Below, one piece after another: positions 20,313-30,347 of a DNA stretch of 44,361 nt. A program made the position numbers and the translations under genes. The DNA is from Paulinella micropora (taxonomy: Eukaryota > Cercozoa > Imbricatea > Euglyphida). The notes under the pieces are model-generated. The model had not been told where the DNA came from and ran no database searches. It saw only the letters and a list, made by a program, of their open reading frames with translations. Every line of letters begins with the position of its first letter. Within the stretch, counting starts at the first letter, position 1. The stretch covers positions 753,492-797,852 of the forward strand of contig BJOX01000150.1 in the NCBI GenBank assembly GCA_009731375.1. Reading direction: 5' to 3'.

Positions 20313-20949
20313 GATTTTTTCTTCGACCCGGGGTTGATAGACCCGCTCTCCGTGGAGTTGTAGGTCTTTCCTGGTCGAGTTGTCTCATGCCAGTATCTGT
20401 TATAGCGCGGCCTCGGACCGCTATGAGCTGAAGGTTAGTCAAATTCGAATTTCCTTGTGAGAAGGTTCGAGCTGCGTTAGGGGAGATAGAGCCATAGCGG
20501 CAGGACATGAGAGAAAATCCCAATGATCGCTGTGATCCCTGTGTCCCAAATTGTGGCATTCCTGGTATAGGAGATTGCTGGGCTAAGGGTGGAAGTGATT
20601 GTGGCAAAGAGGACGATGAGGAGCTAGCTTGCGATAGGGGTACAGGCGTAGCGGTTTGACGCGCCGGTGTCCCTGACGACGATGTCGCCGCCGGGGGTGT
20701 GCCATCTATCACTATAAGCTCCCTCTCCAACTGAGTCGGTCTTGGAGGAGAAAGTAGTGCGCTAGGAGTCGTGACGTTCGAGAGAGCGGGCGATGTAACG
20801 CTAGCACCTGGTTGTGCCTTGGCGTCTGGGAGAGACGGTGACGTGACGTTCGACAAAGCGGGCGAGTAAGCGGGAGTTGTCGGTGAGAAAGTAGGTTCTA
20901 TGGACTCCCTGGGTCCTAACCGGCTAGGCGTATCCTTCCTCACTATCAC
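20245..20949 (-). pseudogene. Ser/Pro/Thr-rich gag-like linker
   Basis: A 234-residue frame dominated by Ser, Pro and Thr, with a repeated SPALSNVT motif (two copies about 25 residues apart). It overlaps the end of the gag start frame in another frame. Probably disordered. Confidence 0.45.
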
Positions 20950-21205
20950 TTATGGGCGTGTCGGGTTCTTCTAAGTCTTCTGCCGCCTTAGCCCTTGCTT
21001 CATCGTAAGGAAAATCCTTTTTGGCTTTAGCCGGGTCGGCCAATGCCACAGATACCATCTCTGCCACGTGGACAGATACTCCCTGCATATGCTTCTGAAA
21101 CTTGCTTGACCAAGGCCAAAAGCTTTGGTCATCGCCCTCGAATATGGGCACTTGACTCAATACGTGCTTCGGCACGCTTGCCTCCTTGTCAAGGCTCATA
21201 ACCAA
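20924..21205 (-). pseudogene. Gag-like N-terminus of the Ty3-like element
   Basis: Starts at ATG 21205-21203. The 93-residue frame contains VPIFEGDDQSFWPWSSKFQK, which resembles the FxGxxxxFxxW..F segment at the start of many retrotransposon Gag proteins. It ends in an acidic tail (DTPISDSEEGYA). About 300 bp separate it from the right LTR-like repeat, as expected of a 5' leader. Confidence 0.6.
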
Positions 21206-21507
21206 CGTAATCTATCTCTCAAACGCAGAGTTTAGGGAAGCTACCCCGCTAAGGGTCACGATAGAATAACAGAAGAAAAGACTTTTAATAACTTTTGGGT
21301 CACACAAACTTATGATGTTATGACCTTTACAGAATGGTAATACTCATTTGATTCTAGGCATTCCAGACTATGATTCGCGAATACTCTAGAAAGTGTCCTT
21401 GTCAGTAATAAAGGTATTAATAACTGTCCGGCCTATGAACATGCCTATGACTATCCAAATTACAGGTAAATTGTCTAGGTGGAGTAACGGGTATTAGTAG
21501 TACATTA

Positions 21508-21627
21508 CAACGGGAACTAAAAATAGAAGTGTAACTTGTGACTTGAAGCCTAGTAGTAAAACTTGAAGAAAGTTTAACACAATATTGAATGTTTCTGTCC
21601 GGTACGGTAGTCATTTCGATAAACTTC
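21508..21627 (-). repeat. LTR-like direct repeat, right copy
   Basis: Matches 12237-12345 in the same orientation with small indels. The right copy has an extra tgacttgaagcctagtagt, and the shared end is cggtacggtagtcatt. Beyond it, ttaagtcataattaggagt is tandemly repeated at about 21688-21733. Confidence 0.55.
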
Positions 21628-21733
21628 AATTTGATATTAAGTCAGAATTATAATTTACTTCTGTAAGCGGCAATCATTCATATTTCATTAAGTCATAATT
21701 AGGAGTCATATTTTATTAAGTCATAATTAGGAG

Positions 21734-22825
21734 TAACCGTTACTGAATAGTTCAAGTCAATTGTGCCAGTTACACTTTTATCATTGTGTACTGACCATAA
21801 CATTGAGTAGCAGTTACTGTTAGTCACGCACTTGTTTCAGTTTGCTCTGTGGCAGTTCAGTTCTGAGTTGATGCCTTCCGATTAAAGTGGCTGTGTCATG
21901 AGCGACCTGACTTCTTACGGAGTCTCTCGGCAAACCGCAAGTGAAATGTAGGGTAAGGTCCGTGAGTGACTGGTTTATAATATTATACCTAATCATCTGA
22001 GCGTCACGAATTCAGTGAACTCAAGTGCTGGACACAGGATAGTCCAGAAGAGAGCAGACTAGCGCAAGAGAATTCAAAGAAAGGGTTGCCAACACTGGAA
22101 ACCATTGTTATGAACCGGCCTGCCTACGTACGATTAAATATTAATACCGGCACATTTAAGAGATGCTGCCGACTCTGACGGTGGCTAGCTTAATAGCTGC
22201 TTATGTAAATTCATTAAGCTTACAGAAGGTAAGATCTGCGGCGACTGATGCAGCCAGGTGCTGCTCTCAACTTTTTAAAAAAAGTTTTTTATCGTAATAA
22301 TGTAATTGATCATTATATAATAATTGTGCAACTGAATAGAAGCTACATACGATGGTATCATGTAATTGGAATTATCATAAAAAATTGCTAACCATCTCAT
22401 ATGATATGCAGTCGGTACGATCAATGTACAGTTGTCTCCTACCATGGGAAAACAAACAAGGAACCTATTGGCTTGAAACTGTCCCGCACGTGAAGACAAA
22501 CAGAAACTGTCACATACATCCAGACAAACAAGGGGAGGACAGGTTCAAGCTTGAGCGCCCTGATACTCTAAACAAGGGGCGGACAGGTTCAAGCTTGAGC
22601 GGCCTGATGCTCTCGCCACAGCACACAGACGCTTCTTCATGTCTAACAGACTTCTTCCTCCACTGTCCACCTTAGAAAGATACTTCCAAAATTGGACAGA
22701 CAAGAGCGAACCGCCATTTGGGAAAGCTCATCATGGGTACTGTGGCCTGAAGTTGGAAAGGAAGGTCCCAGCCTCAAGTACTCGTAGAGAAGCCTGGTAT
22801 TGGCAAGCGATGTCAGGCACGCGCC
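21734..22825. other. No gene seen; short tandem duplication
   Basis: AT-rich unique DNA downstream of AIP1. The stretches at 22533-22562 and 22571-22600 both carry gacaggttcaagcttgagcg.cctgat, a 38-bp direct duplication. The part nearest 22825 is expected to hold the AIP1 3' UTR. Confidence 0.5.
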
Positions 22826-22864
22826 TTACACCTTGTAGATCTTGATGGACATGTCGTAGCAGCA
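22826..22864 (-). CDS. AIP1: AIP1 exon 13, C-terminus and stop
   Basis: Reads CCYDMSIKIYKV then TAA (22828-22826). It closes the last WD blade where animal AIP1 has SHDASVKEW. Acceptor gtgcag. Confidence 0.8.
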   Translation of the reverse strand, partial: CCYDMSIKIYKV

Positions 22865-23506
22865 CTGCACACACACACACAGACATGTATAACACCATCG
22901 TGAGATTTATGCATGGGTGTAATAAATACACGACTCTCCTATGCCTCCTTGCCGAATTTGTGCCTGCTCTGCATGTTTGTATGTACATGTGTGTGTGTGT
23001 GTGTGTGTGTGTTTGTTTGTGCATATTTTGGACTGACCACCACCAGGGTCTCGTCGTCTAGCCAGTCCAGCGCGGTCACGCCCTGGAAGAAGCCCTCGAT
23101 CTTGCTGCGCGCAGACGAGGAGTACGTCTCGAAGTCCGTCCAGATCAACACCGTCTCGTCCATACCACCCGTAGCAAAACGCTTGCCTAGGTAGGTAGGT
23201 AGGTAGGTAGGTAGGTAGATAGATAGAAAAGATGGATAGATAAGATATAGATAGATAAGCTAGACGTTACCGGAGGGGCACCAGGCGCCGGTTTTGAGCG
23301 CGGCCAGGTGGTACTCCCAGCCCGCGCTGTTCTTGATCTCACCGTCCTTGATCACCTGACACACCACGCAGAGATAGATAGATTGATAGACAGACAGATA
23401 GACAGACAGATAGATAGATAAATAGATAGATAGATATATAGATAGATAGGTAGGTAGATAGGTAGATAGGTAGGTAGGTAGGTAGGTAGGTAGATAGGTA
23501 GATAGA

Positions 23507-23538
<32 letters not shown>

Positions 23539-23543
23539 TAGAC

Positions 23544-23577
<34 letters not shown>

Positions 23578-24122
23578 CTCTAGTTAGCTAGCTAGCAAGC
23601 TAGATAGCTGGTCTGAGGTTTTCGGACCAGTGTCTGGTTCTGTGCGTTCTGCACGATGCAGCACTTGGGGTCGGAGGGGTGGTAGGTGACGTAGGTGCTG
23701 CTCTTGGGAGAGTCCTTGATCTGCGCCTTCTCCACAAGCTTGGTGCCCTCCAACGTATACCTGGGTATGTGTTTATGTGAATGTAGATGTAGATGTATAT
23801 GTAGATGAAGATGTGATATGTGAGATGTATCTCAACGTATACAGGTAGATGGTTTTGCTTGGAGGACAAGGTGAGATAGATAGATAGATAGATAGATAGA
23901 TGGATGGATGGATGGATGGATAGATAGATAGATAGATAGCTGGAGGTGTACCGGTAGATGGTTTTTTGTTTGGATGACACGGTCAGCTCCGAGTCGTCTG
24001 CACTGATGTCTATGCCTTGCGGTTCATAGCTCACCTGTGCGTGCGTGTATGTGTGTGTGTGTGTATGTGTGTAGCACTGATGTCTATGCCTTGAGGCTCA
24101 TAGCTCAACTGTGAGTGCGTGC

Positions 24123-24158
<36 letters not shown>

Positions 24159-24809
24159 GTATGTACGTATGTAGATGTAGGTATGTATGTATGTATGTAT
24201 GTATCTGTATGTCTGTATGTATGACGTATGTATATATGTATGTATGTATGTATGTATATACGTATGTTTGCATGCATGTATACATGCATATATGTATATG
24301 TGTATGCTCCACCTCCAGTTCGCTGACGACTGCTTTGTCCTTGATGACCACGATCTTGCCTTTACGCAGCGTCACGAAACACATACTGTGATCCTGCACC
24401 ATACATACATAGCATACATACATAACATAAATACATAACAAACACATACACAGAAAAAGAGAGAGAGAGAGAAAGAGAAAGAGAGAGAGAGAGAAAAAGA
24501 GAGAGAGAGAGAGAGAGAGATACATACATACATTACATACATTACACACATTACATACATTACATGCATTACATACATTACATACATTACATGCATTACG
24601 TGCATTACATGCATGACATTCATGACATACATGACATGCATGACATACATACATATATACGTACATACATACATACATACATACATAGCACATAGTTAAC
24701 ATACTCTGTTGGCCGTGCAGACGGCTGAGGGCTGTGACCCCAGAGCGATGGAATCACCGTACCTGCGCAAAACACATGCAACATTCGTCACCGACTTTGA
24801 GGAATATGC

Positions 24810-24860
<51 letters not shown>

Positions 24861-26596
24861 TACGCGAGTGTCTTCTTGTCGGAGAAGAAGACCTTGTTGT
24901 CCCAGCCGATGGAGACGAGCTCGGAGTCAGTCACCGCCAGACCAGCGATCACCTAGCCAGCCATGTATGTATGTACGTATGTATGTATGTACGTGCGTAT
25001 GTATGTATGTATGTATGTATGTATGTATATATGTATATGTATGTATGTATGTATGTATTCACGTATGTATTCATGCATGCAAGGTGTATGCGCTTGTGCT
25101 ACCTTCTCGCCGTGTCCCTCGCCGTTGATCCACTGGCTCTCGTGCGTCTTGATGTCGTACACGGTGATGTCGCCGGCCTGTCCGCCCACGTAGAACTTGC
25201 CGCCCACACGGTCCGCTTTGCACACCACGGGGATCGAGCGCAACCCTTGGATACGTCCCACGGGCCCCTCTGGCTTGCTTGGGTCCAGCATCAGAAACTC
25301 CGCGCCCAGTGTCAGCACTCCTATGTACTCCTTGTCTTTGCCTTTGTGCCAAAACGAAGAGACTAGCATGTCTTTGAAGCTTTTGCTCTTGGCGTTGAAC
25401 TCAAAGGTCACCTCCACCTGCACCGACAGAAAAGCAAGTATCCGAACCAGATTCAGTGAGCATGGGCTATCAGCAGAGGAGGAGGCGGAGGAGGAGGAAG
25501 AAGAAGAAGAAGAAGAAGAGAAGGAGGAGGAAGAGGAGGAGGAGGAGGAAGAAGAAGAAGAAGAAGAAAGAGGAGGAGAAGGAGGAGAAGGAGGAGGAGA
25601 AGAAGAGGAAGAAGAAGAAGTAGGAGTAGGAGTAGGAGGAGTAGTGTAGGAGTAGTAGTAGGAGTGGCAGTAGTAGTAGTAGGAGTAGGAGGAGGAGGAG
25701 AAGAAGAAAAGAAGAAGAAGAAGAAGAAGCAGAAGAAGAAGGAGAAGAAGAGGAGGAGAAGGAGGGGAGTGAGGGAGGAAGAGAAGGAGAAGAATAAGAA
25801 AAGGAGGAGGAGAAAGAAAAAAGGAAAGAAGAAAAAGAAGCAGAAGCAGCAGCAGCAGCAGCAGAAGAAGAAGGAGAAGCAGGAGGAGGAGGAGGAGGAG
25901 GGGGAGGAGGAAGAGAAGAAGAAGAAAAAGAAGAAGAAGGAGGAGGAGGAGAGGGAGAGGAGGAGCAGAAGCAGGAGCAGAAGGAGCAGGAGAAGGAGGA
26001 AAAGAAGAAGAAGGAGGAGGAGGAAGAGGAGGAGGAGGAGGAGGAGGAGGAGAAGAAGAAGAAGAAGAAGAGGAGGAGGAGGAGGGGGNNNNNNNNNNNN
26101 NNNNNNNNNNNNNNNNNNNNNNNNNNNNNNNNNNNNNNNNNNNNNNNNNNNNNNNNNNNNNNNNNNNNNNNNNNNNNNNNNNNNNNNNNNNNNNNNNNNN
26201 NNNNNNNNNNNNNNNNNNNNNNNNNNNNNNNNNNNNNNNNNNNNNNNNNNNNNNNNNNNNNNNNNNNNNNNNNNNNNNNNNNNNNNNNNNNNNNNNNNNA
26301 ATAATAATAATGACAATAATAATAATAATAGTGCTTCTCTGTCAATGGCTGATGCATTTCTGCACATGCGCCTCCATCGTCTCACCCGTGAGGGGAGTAC
26401 GAAGAATTGGCGATAAGCTCTAATGACACCCCCGCAAGGGCAGTTCCAACACTTCCAGACGGGCCGGTATGTTCAATGAAAATACTGGTCCAGACGGATC
26501 GGTATGTTCAATGAAAATACTGGTGGCACCGACGGGAATCGAACTGGCGACAGGGCCCAGATGGTAGAACTTGACCACTGGGCTATCACGGTGTCC

Positions 26597-26687
<91 letters not shown>

Positions 26688-26816
26688 TAATAACAATAAT
26701 AATAATAGAAGTCCTCAGACTATGACATCAGGACATGTGACTCCATACTACTACTACTACTGCTACTACTACTACTACTAATAATAATAATGATAATGAT
26801 GATGATGATGATGATG

Positions 26817-26885
<69 letters not shown>

Positions 26886-28236
26886 GTGCTTCTCTGTCAA
26901 TGGCTGATGCAAATCTGCACATGCGCCTCCATCNNNNNNNNNNNNNNNNNNNNNNNNNNNNNNNNNNNNNNNNNNNNNNNNNNNNNNNNNNNNNNNNNNN
27001 NNNNNNNNNNNNNNNNNNNNNNNNNNNNNNNNNNNNNNNNNNNNNNNNNNNNNNNNNNNNNNNNNNNNNNNNNNNNNNNNNNNNNNNNNNNNNNNNNNNN
27101 NNNNNNNNNNNNNNNNNNNNNNNNNNNNNNNNNNNNNNNNNNNNNNNNNNNNNNNNNNNNNNNNNNNNNNNNNNNNNNNNNNNNNNNNNNNNNNNNNNNN
27201 NNNNNNNNNNNNNNNNNNNNNNNNNNNNNNNNNNNNNNNNNNNNNNNNNNNNNNNNNNNNNNNNNNNNNNNNNNNNNNNNNNNNNNNNNNNNNNNNNNNN
27301 NNNNNNNNNNNNNNNNNNNNNNNNNNNNNNNNNNNNNNNNNNNNNNNNNNNNNNNNNNNNNNNNNNNNNNNNNNNNNNNNNNNNNNNNNNNNNNNNNNNN
27401 NNNNNNNNNNNNNNNNNNNNNNNNNNNNNNNNNNNNNNNNNNNNNNNNNNNNNNNNNNNNNNNNNNNNNNNNNNNNNNNNNNNNNNNNNNNNNNNNNNNN
27501 NNNNNNNNNNNNNNNNNNNNNNNNNNNNNNNNNNNNNNNNNNNNNNNNNNNNNNNNNNNNNNNNNNNNNNNNNNNNNNNNNNNNNNNNNNNNNNNNNNNN
27601 NNNNNNNNNNNNNNNNNNNNNNNNNNNNNNNNNNNNNNNNNNNNNNNNNNNNNNNNNNNNNNNNNNNNNNNNNNNNNNNNNNNNNNNNNNNNNNNNNNNN
27701 NNNNNNNNNNNNNNNNNNNNNNNNNNNNNNNNNNNNNNNNNNNNNNNNNNNTCGCCCAGTGGATATTATTATTATTATTGGCCCTGTCGCCAGTTCGATT
27801 CCCGTCGGCGCCACCAGTATTTTCATTGAACGTACCGGTCCGTCTGGAAGTGTTGGAACTGCCCTTGCGGGGGTGTCATTAGAGCCTATCGTCAATTCTT
27901 CGTACTCCCCTCACGGGTGAGACGATGGAGGCGCATGTGCAGACTTGCATCAGCCATTGACAGAGAAGCACTATTATTATTATTATTATTATTATATAGC
28001 ACAGCGATAGCCCAGTGGGTAAAGTCTACCATCTGGGACCTGTCGCCAGTTCGATTCCCGTCGGTGCCAGTATTTTCAAAGGATATTTTCTTTGAAAGTA
28101 TTGGTCTGTCTGGAAGGCTTGGAGCTGCCTTGCGGGGGTGTCAGTAGAGCCTATCGTCAAATCTTCGTACTCCCCTCGCGGGTGAGACGATGGAGGCACA
28201 TGTGCAGAAATGCATTCGCCATTGACTGAGAAGCAC

Positions 28237-28272
<36 letters not shown>

Positions 28273-29125
28273 GGAGGGGTGCACAGTATGGCACCCCACG
28301 GGAAGAGGAAGTAGTTGGGCCTCTTCCCACTGGTTTCGAGGCTATGTCGTTGTGTTGGCTCCGAGGCTATGTTGTTGTGTTGGTTCCGAGGCTATGTGTT
28401 GTGTTGGTTCCGAGGCTATGTTGTTGTGTTGGTTCCGAGGCTCTGTTGTGTGGGTTCCGAGGCTATGTCGATGTGGGTTCCGAGGCTATGTTGTTGTGTT
28501 GGTTCCGAGGCCATGTCGTTGTGTTGTTTCTTATAAGACATACACCACGTGGGATCAAAGGGGTATTTACATTCCGCGATCTAGGGGTGGTGACGGGTTT
28601 CGAGGCGTCCCAGATACTTACCACAAAACGTCCTCATGCGCTGGCAGACCGCATGAAATGTCTGCTACCCCTGTGAGTACCTCCATGCGGGGCCTACTCA
28701 GTCTCGTGGAGCTCTCACGCGGGGAAGATCAATCATTTGTAGTTGATTTCCTGCAAGGTACCCGACACTGTGCGGGTAGTAGGGACTTCCTTTTGGGGCC
28801 TTCTATGCAGGATGGTTAGAGTCACTCTTCCCTCCCCAACATACTCACTGTAGTCCCTGTTGGGTCGAGGGATGGAGGCGCATGNNNNNNNNNNNNNNNN
28901 NNNNNNNNNNNNNNNNNNNNNNNNNNNNNNNACCACCCTGTCGCCAGTTCGATTCCCGTCGGTGCCACCAGTATTTTCATTGAACATACCGGTCCGTCTG
29001 GAAGTGTTGGAACTGCCCTTGCGGGGGTGTCATTAGAGCCTATCGTCAATTCTTCGTACTCCCCTCACGGGTGAGACGATGGAGGCGCATGTGCAGATTT
29101 GCATCAGCCATTGACAGAGAAGCAC

Positions 29126-29206
<81 letters not shown>

Positions 29207-30347
29207 CAATATCATTATTATTATCATTAACATTATTATTATTATTATTATTATTAGAACATGTGTACTGTCTGATCTACCGCGCCGGATTCGACGTTCC
29301 AGATGACTGCAGTTTTGTCGGCTGAGCATGTCAGGATCCTCTTGCTGTCCGGAGCCCAACTGAAGTTGTAAATGGCTGCGCCCTTGTGACCTGTTTTCTT
29401 GTCTCCAAGCTCCTTTTTAATCTCGCCAGTCTTTCCATCCCCGACCAAAATCTTGCTATCGCTGCCGACTGTGCACCAATACGCCCCATCTGGCGAGAAA
29501 CGAACACAGTTGGGATATCGAGAGTGCTTGGACTTGTGGGACTCTTTGAACTTGACGGGGAAAGCTTCGGACCAGTTGACAGTCAGGTCTTCTCCACAAG
29601 TAATCACACGCTGAGGTCGGCCCGGTGAAACAGCAACCGACAGGACTTCCTTCGAATGGTTGGTAACTTCTCCGACAGTATTACCCTATACAAAAAGAAG
29701 GGTGGTTTGTTGAACGCAGGGCAAAGAAAACCTACCGTGTCAAAAGTGACAGCCTTTCCAAAATTGGGGGATCCCACTCCCACCGCGACAACCTTTTTGT
29801 TGTCCTCAGCCCATGCAACGTCGTTGATTTTGGTGAGAACACCCGTATCCAGCTTCGTCTTGCCGTTTTTCCACTCCCAAGTTTTCAACTGTCCATGAAC
29901 GTCTACAGAGAAGAAGATACAAAAGTAAGAGTACCGCATCCAATGATACAGTTCATGATCAAAAGTTACCTCCAGACGCAACCCAGAGGCCATTTGGAGA
30001 AAATGCGGCCGCCTTGCAGTCTGCCCGGTGTCCCGTGAAGGATGCCCCGACAGTGGGATCCTACAGGCATATGTATTACTTTATCCAATGGCGTCACGTG
30101 ACTGCCGATGAAGGTCATATTAAGGCGGAAGCTTGCATTGTTCCCGAGTACCTTTGAACTTCATTCTATCCACAACTGAGCTAGATGTGCTAAGTGATTT
30201 GGTGAAGGCAGTAAAAGGGTACCTCAAGCGATCGCCAGAAAACACTCCAGCCTGACCCGTAAATAAGTTTGTCTCCATCCCTGCTGGAGGTGTTGAGGTG
30301 CTGTCCGAAGCCTCTCTCCGTCTTTGGTGCAGGGCATAGCAATTTCA
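22826..30347 (-). CDS. AIP1: Actin-interacting protein 1 (WD-repeat protein), 13 exons
   Basis: AIP1 (WDR1) binds actin filaments together with ADF/cofilin and speeds their severing and disassembly. It consists of two seven-bladed WD40 propellers, about 600 residues. Exons on the - strand: 30347-30223, 30060-29970, 29902-29736, 29685-29269, 25417-25103, 24952-24864, 24762-24705, 24393-24313, 24034-23952, 23760-23628, 23355-23271, 23186-23038, 22864-22826. All have GT-AG borders. The phases match throughout, and the sum is 609 codons plus TAA. Typical segments are PNCVRFSPDG, NFSWAPDSKRILTCSADKT and FATGGMDETVLIW. The first exon opens with TG AAA, so the start codon may be split (A|TG) or lie in an unseen small exon. 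Intron 4 is 3.85 kb and repeat-filled. Identification is from family pattern along the whole length. Confidence 0.92.
23038..23186 (-). CDS. AIP1: AIP1 exon 12
   Basis: Contains FATGGMDETVLIW and then LDWLDDETLVVV, the last-but-one blade. Donor gtcagt. Confidence 0.9.
23188..23580. repeat. (GGTA)n/(GATA)n microsatellite around exon 11
   Basis: GGTA and GATA units fill the introns on both sides of AIP1 exon 11. Confidence 0.93.
23271..23355 (-). CDS. AIP1: AIP1 exon 11
   Basis: Codes VIKDGEIKNSAGWEYHLAAL then KTGAWCPSG. An island in GATA-type repeats. Phase 0 in, one base out. Confidence 0.85.
23628..23760 (-). CDS. AIP1: AIP1 exon 10
   Basis: Codes RYTLEGTKLVEKAQIKDSPK and CCIVQNAQNQTL. 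The end was chosen at CTG|gtccga because this gives the phase needed by exon 11. Confidence 0.8.
23825..23876 (-). pseudogene. AIP1: Decayed copy of AIP1 exon 9/10 boundary sequence
   Basis: On the + strand it reads caacgtatac, then aggtagatggttttgcttgg. These match the start of exon 10 (caacgtatacc) and the end of exon 9 (ggtagatggttttttgtttgg), fused without the intron between them. The piece now sits inside that intron. Confidence 0.6.
23952..24034 (-). CDS. AIP1: AIP1 exon 9
   Basis: Codes VSYEPQGIDISADDSELTVS then SKQKTIYR. Corresponds to the [20 protein letters not shown] region that opens a second-propeller blade. Confidence 0.88.
24071..24117 (-). pseudogene. AIP1: Partial duplicate of AIP1 exon 9 start
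   Basis: Repeats about 45 bp of exon 9 (on the + strand, tgatgtctatgccttg.ggctcatagctca) with its acceptor side, followed by the same GT-rich intron type. It would code only LSYEPQGIDISA. Confidence 0.8.
24313..24393 (-). CDS. AIP1: AIP1 exon 8
   Basis: Codes DHSMCFVTLRKGKIVVIKDK then AVVSELE, like the VVCIGQIVLLKDQ strand of animal AIP1. 27 codons, phase 0. Confidence 0.85.
24400..24690. repeat. (CATA)n, (GA)n and TTACATACA repeats
   Basis: Intron 7 of AIP1. TTACATACA-type 10-bp units dominate 24530-24650. Confidence 0.9.
24705..24762 (-). CDS. AIP1: AIP1 exon 7
   Basis: Codes YGDSIALGSQPSAVCTANR, the LGAQP-type turn before the next blade. Donor gtatgt. Confidence 0.85.
24864..24952 (-). 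CDS. AIP1: AIP1 exon 6
   Basis: Codes VIAGLAVTDSELVSIGWDNK then VFFSDKKTLA. Matches the DELISCSMDDTVRY blade of animal AIP1. Confidence 0.85.
25103..25417 (-). CDS. AIP1: AIP1 exon 5
   Basis: 105 codons, phase 0. Includes KEYIGVLTLGAEFLMLD and GGKFYVGGQAGDITVYD, the start of the second propeller. Confidence 0.92.
25471..26088. repeat. (GAA)n/(GGA)n polypurine tract
   Basis: More than 600 bp of nearly pure purine on the + strand in AIP1 intron 4, running into an N gap (26089-26299). Prone to triplex formation and to assembly failure. Confidence 0.95.
26300..26597 (-). mobile_element. tRNA-derived SINE copy 1, with internal duplication
   Basis: On the - strand: a tRNA-like head with A box tagcccagtgg and B box agttcgattcc; then ggtgccacca; then two copies of a ~32-bp segment (ccagtattttcattgaac); then a body (ttgcgggggtgtcattagag, gggtgagacgatggaggcgc, gacagagaagcact) and a tail of ATT units. 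The head end borders an (AAT)n array. Confidence 0.8.
26597..26883. repeat. (AAT)n arrays
   Basis: AAT units at 26597-26707 and 26778-26883 with ACT/GAT variants. The second is the tail of SINE copy 2. Confidence 0.93.
26884..26933 (-). mobile_element. SINE copy 2, 3' end only
   Basis: tagtgcttctctgtcaatgg and cacatgcgcctccatc match the 3' body of copy 1. The rest is lost in the N gap 26934-27751. Confidence 0.8.
26934..27751. other. Assembly gap (818 N)
   Basis: Undetermined bases flanked on both sides by SINE sequence in opposite orientation. Smaller gaps: 26089-26299, 28885-28931, and 10-N gaps at 8711, 9160, 12370, 31262, 33445, 37971 and 44005. Confidence 0.99.
27752..27993 (+). mobile_element. 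SINE copy 3
   Basis: Head truncated by the gap. Between the A box (gcccagtgg) and ccctgtcgcc, the usual tcaagttctaccatctggg is replaced by an ATT run. B box, single spacer segment, body and (ATT)n tail follow. Confidence 0.82.
27997..28272 (+). mobile_element. SINE copy 4, complete but diverged
   Basis: tagcccagtgggtaaagtct at 28006-28025, then B box, body and a tail of about 12 ATT units. The spacer differs (ccagtattttcaaaggatat). Confidence 0.85.
28331..28533 (+). repeat. Minisatellite, ~8 units of gttccgaggctatgttgttgtgttg type
   Basis: Units of about 20-28 bp with small length changes. The unrelated unique DNA at 28534-28860 carries no supported gene. Confidence 0.9.
28932..29256 (+). 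mobile_element. SINE copy 5 with long (ATT)n tail
   Basis: 5' cut by the gap 28885-28931. B box, single spacer, full body, then about 130 bp of ATT units reaching almost to AIP1 exon 4. Confidence 0.85.
29269..29685 (-). CDS. AIP1: AIP1 exon 4
   Basis: 139 codons: GNTVGEVTNHSKEVLSVAVS, VITCGEDLTVNWSE, PNCVRFSPDGAYW and NFSWAPDSKRILTCSADKT. WD blades 3-5 of the first propeller. The donor ACA|gtacac lies 13 bp from the SINE tail. Confidence 0.93.
29736..29902 (-). CDS. AIP1: AIP1 exon 3
   Basis: Codes DVHGQLKTWEWKNGKTKLDT, VLTKINDVAWAEDNKKVVAV and GKAVTFDT. Corresponds to GDVSGKLRIWD...IKDIAWTEDSKRI of animal AIP1. Confidence 0.93.
29970..30060 (-). CDS. AIP1: AIP1 exon 2 (as visible)
   Basis: Codes DPTVGASFTGHRADCKAAAF and SPNGLWVASG, the first full WD blade. 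One base is left for exon 3. Confidence 0.92.
30223..30347 (-). CDS. AIP1: AIP1 first visible exon
   Basis: Codes KLLCPAPKTERGFGQHLNTS and DKLIYGSGWSVFWRSLE, the N-terminal strand region (animal: PQVERGVSKIIGGD). Acceptor ttgcag at 30348. No upstream exon could be fixed. Confidence 0.85.

Larger units (their letters stand above)
12237..21627 (-). mobile_element. Degenerate Ty3/gypsy-like LTR retrotransposon
   Basis: On the - strand, in order: gag-like start (21205), a long stretch of broken unrecognised frames, Arg/Ser-rich part, end of protease, reverse transcriptase, RNase H, integrase with zinc finger, DDE residues and GPY/F-like tail. RT-RNase H before integrase is the Ty3/gypsy order. 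Stops (TAA, TAG, TGA) and frameshifts break it, so this copy is dead. LTR-like repeats flank it. Confidence 0.85.

Noticed and set aside
25664-26416. Long Glu/Lys/Arg frames over the GAA tract and N gap
   Set aside because: Simple repeat and undetermined bases; intron of AIP1.
28271-28819. 182-residue ORF after SINE copy 4
   Set aside because: The first part is minisatellite translation and the remainder has no splice or family support.
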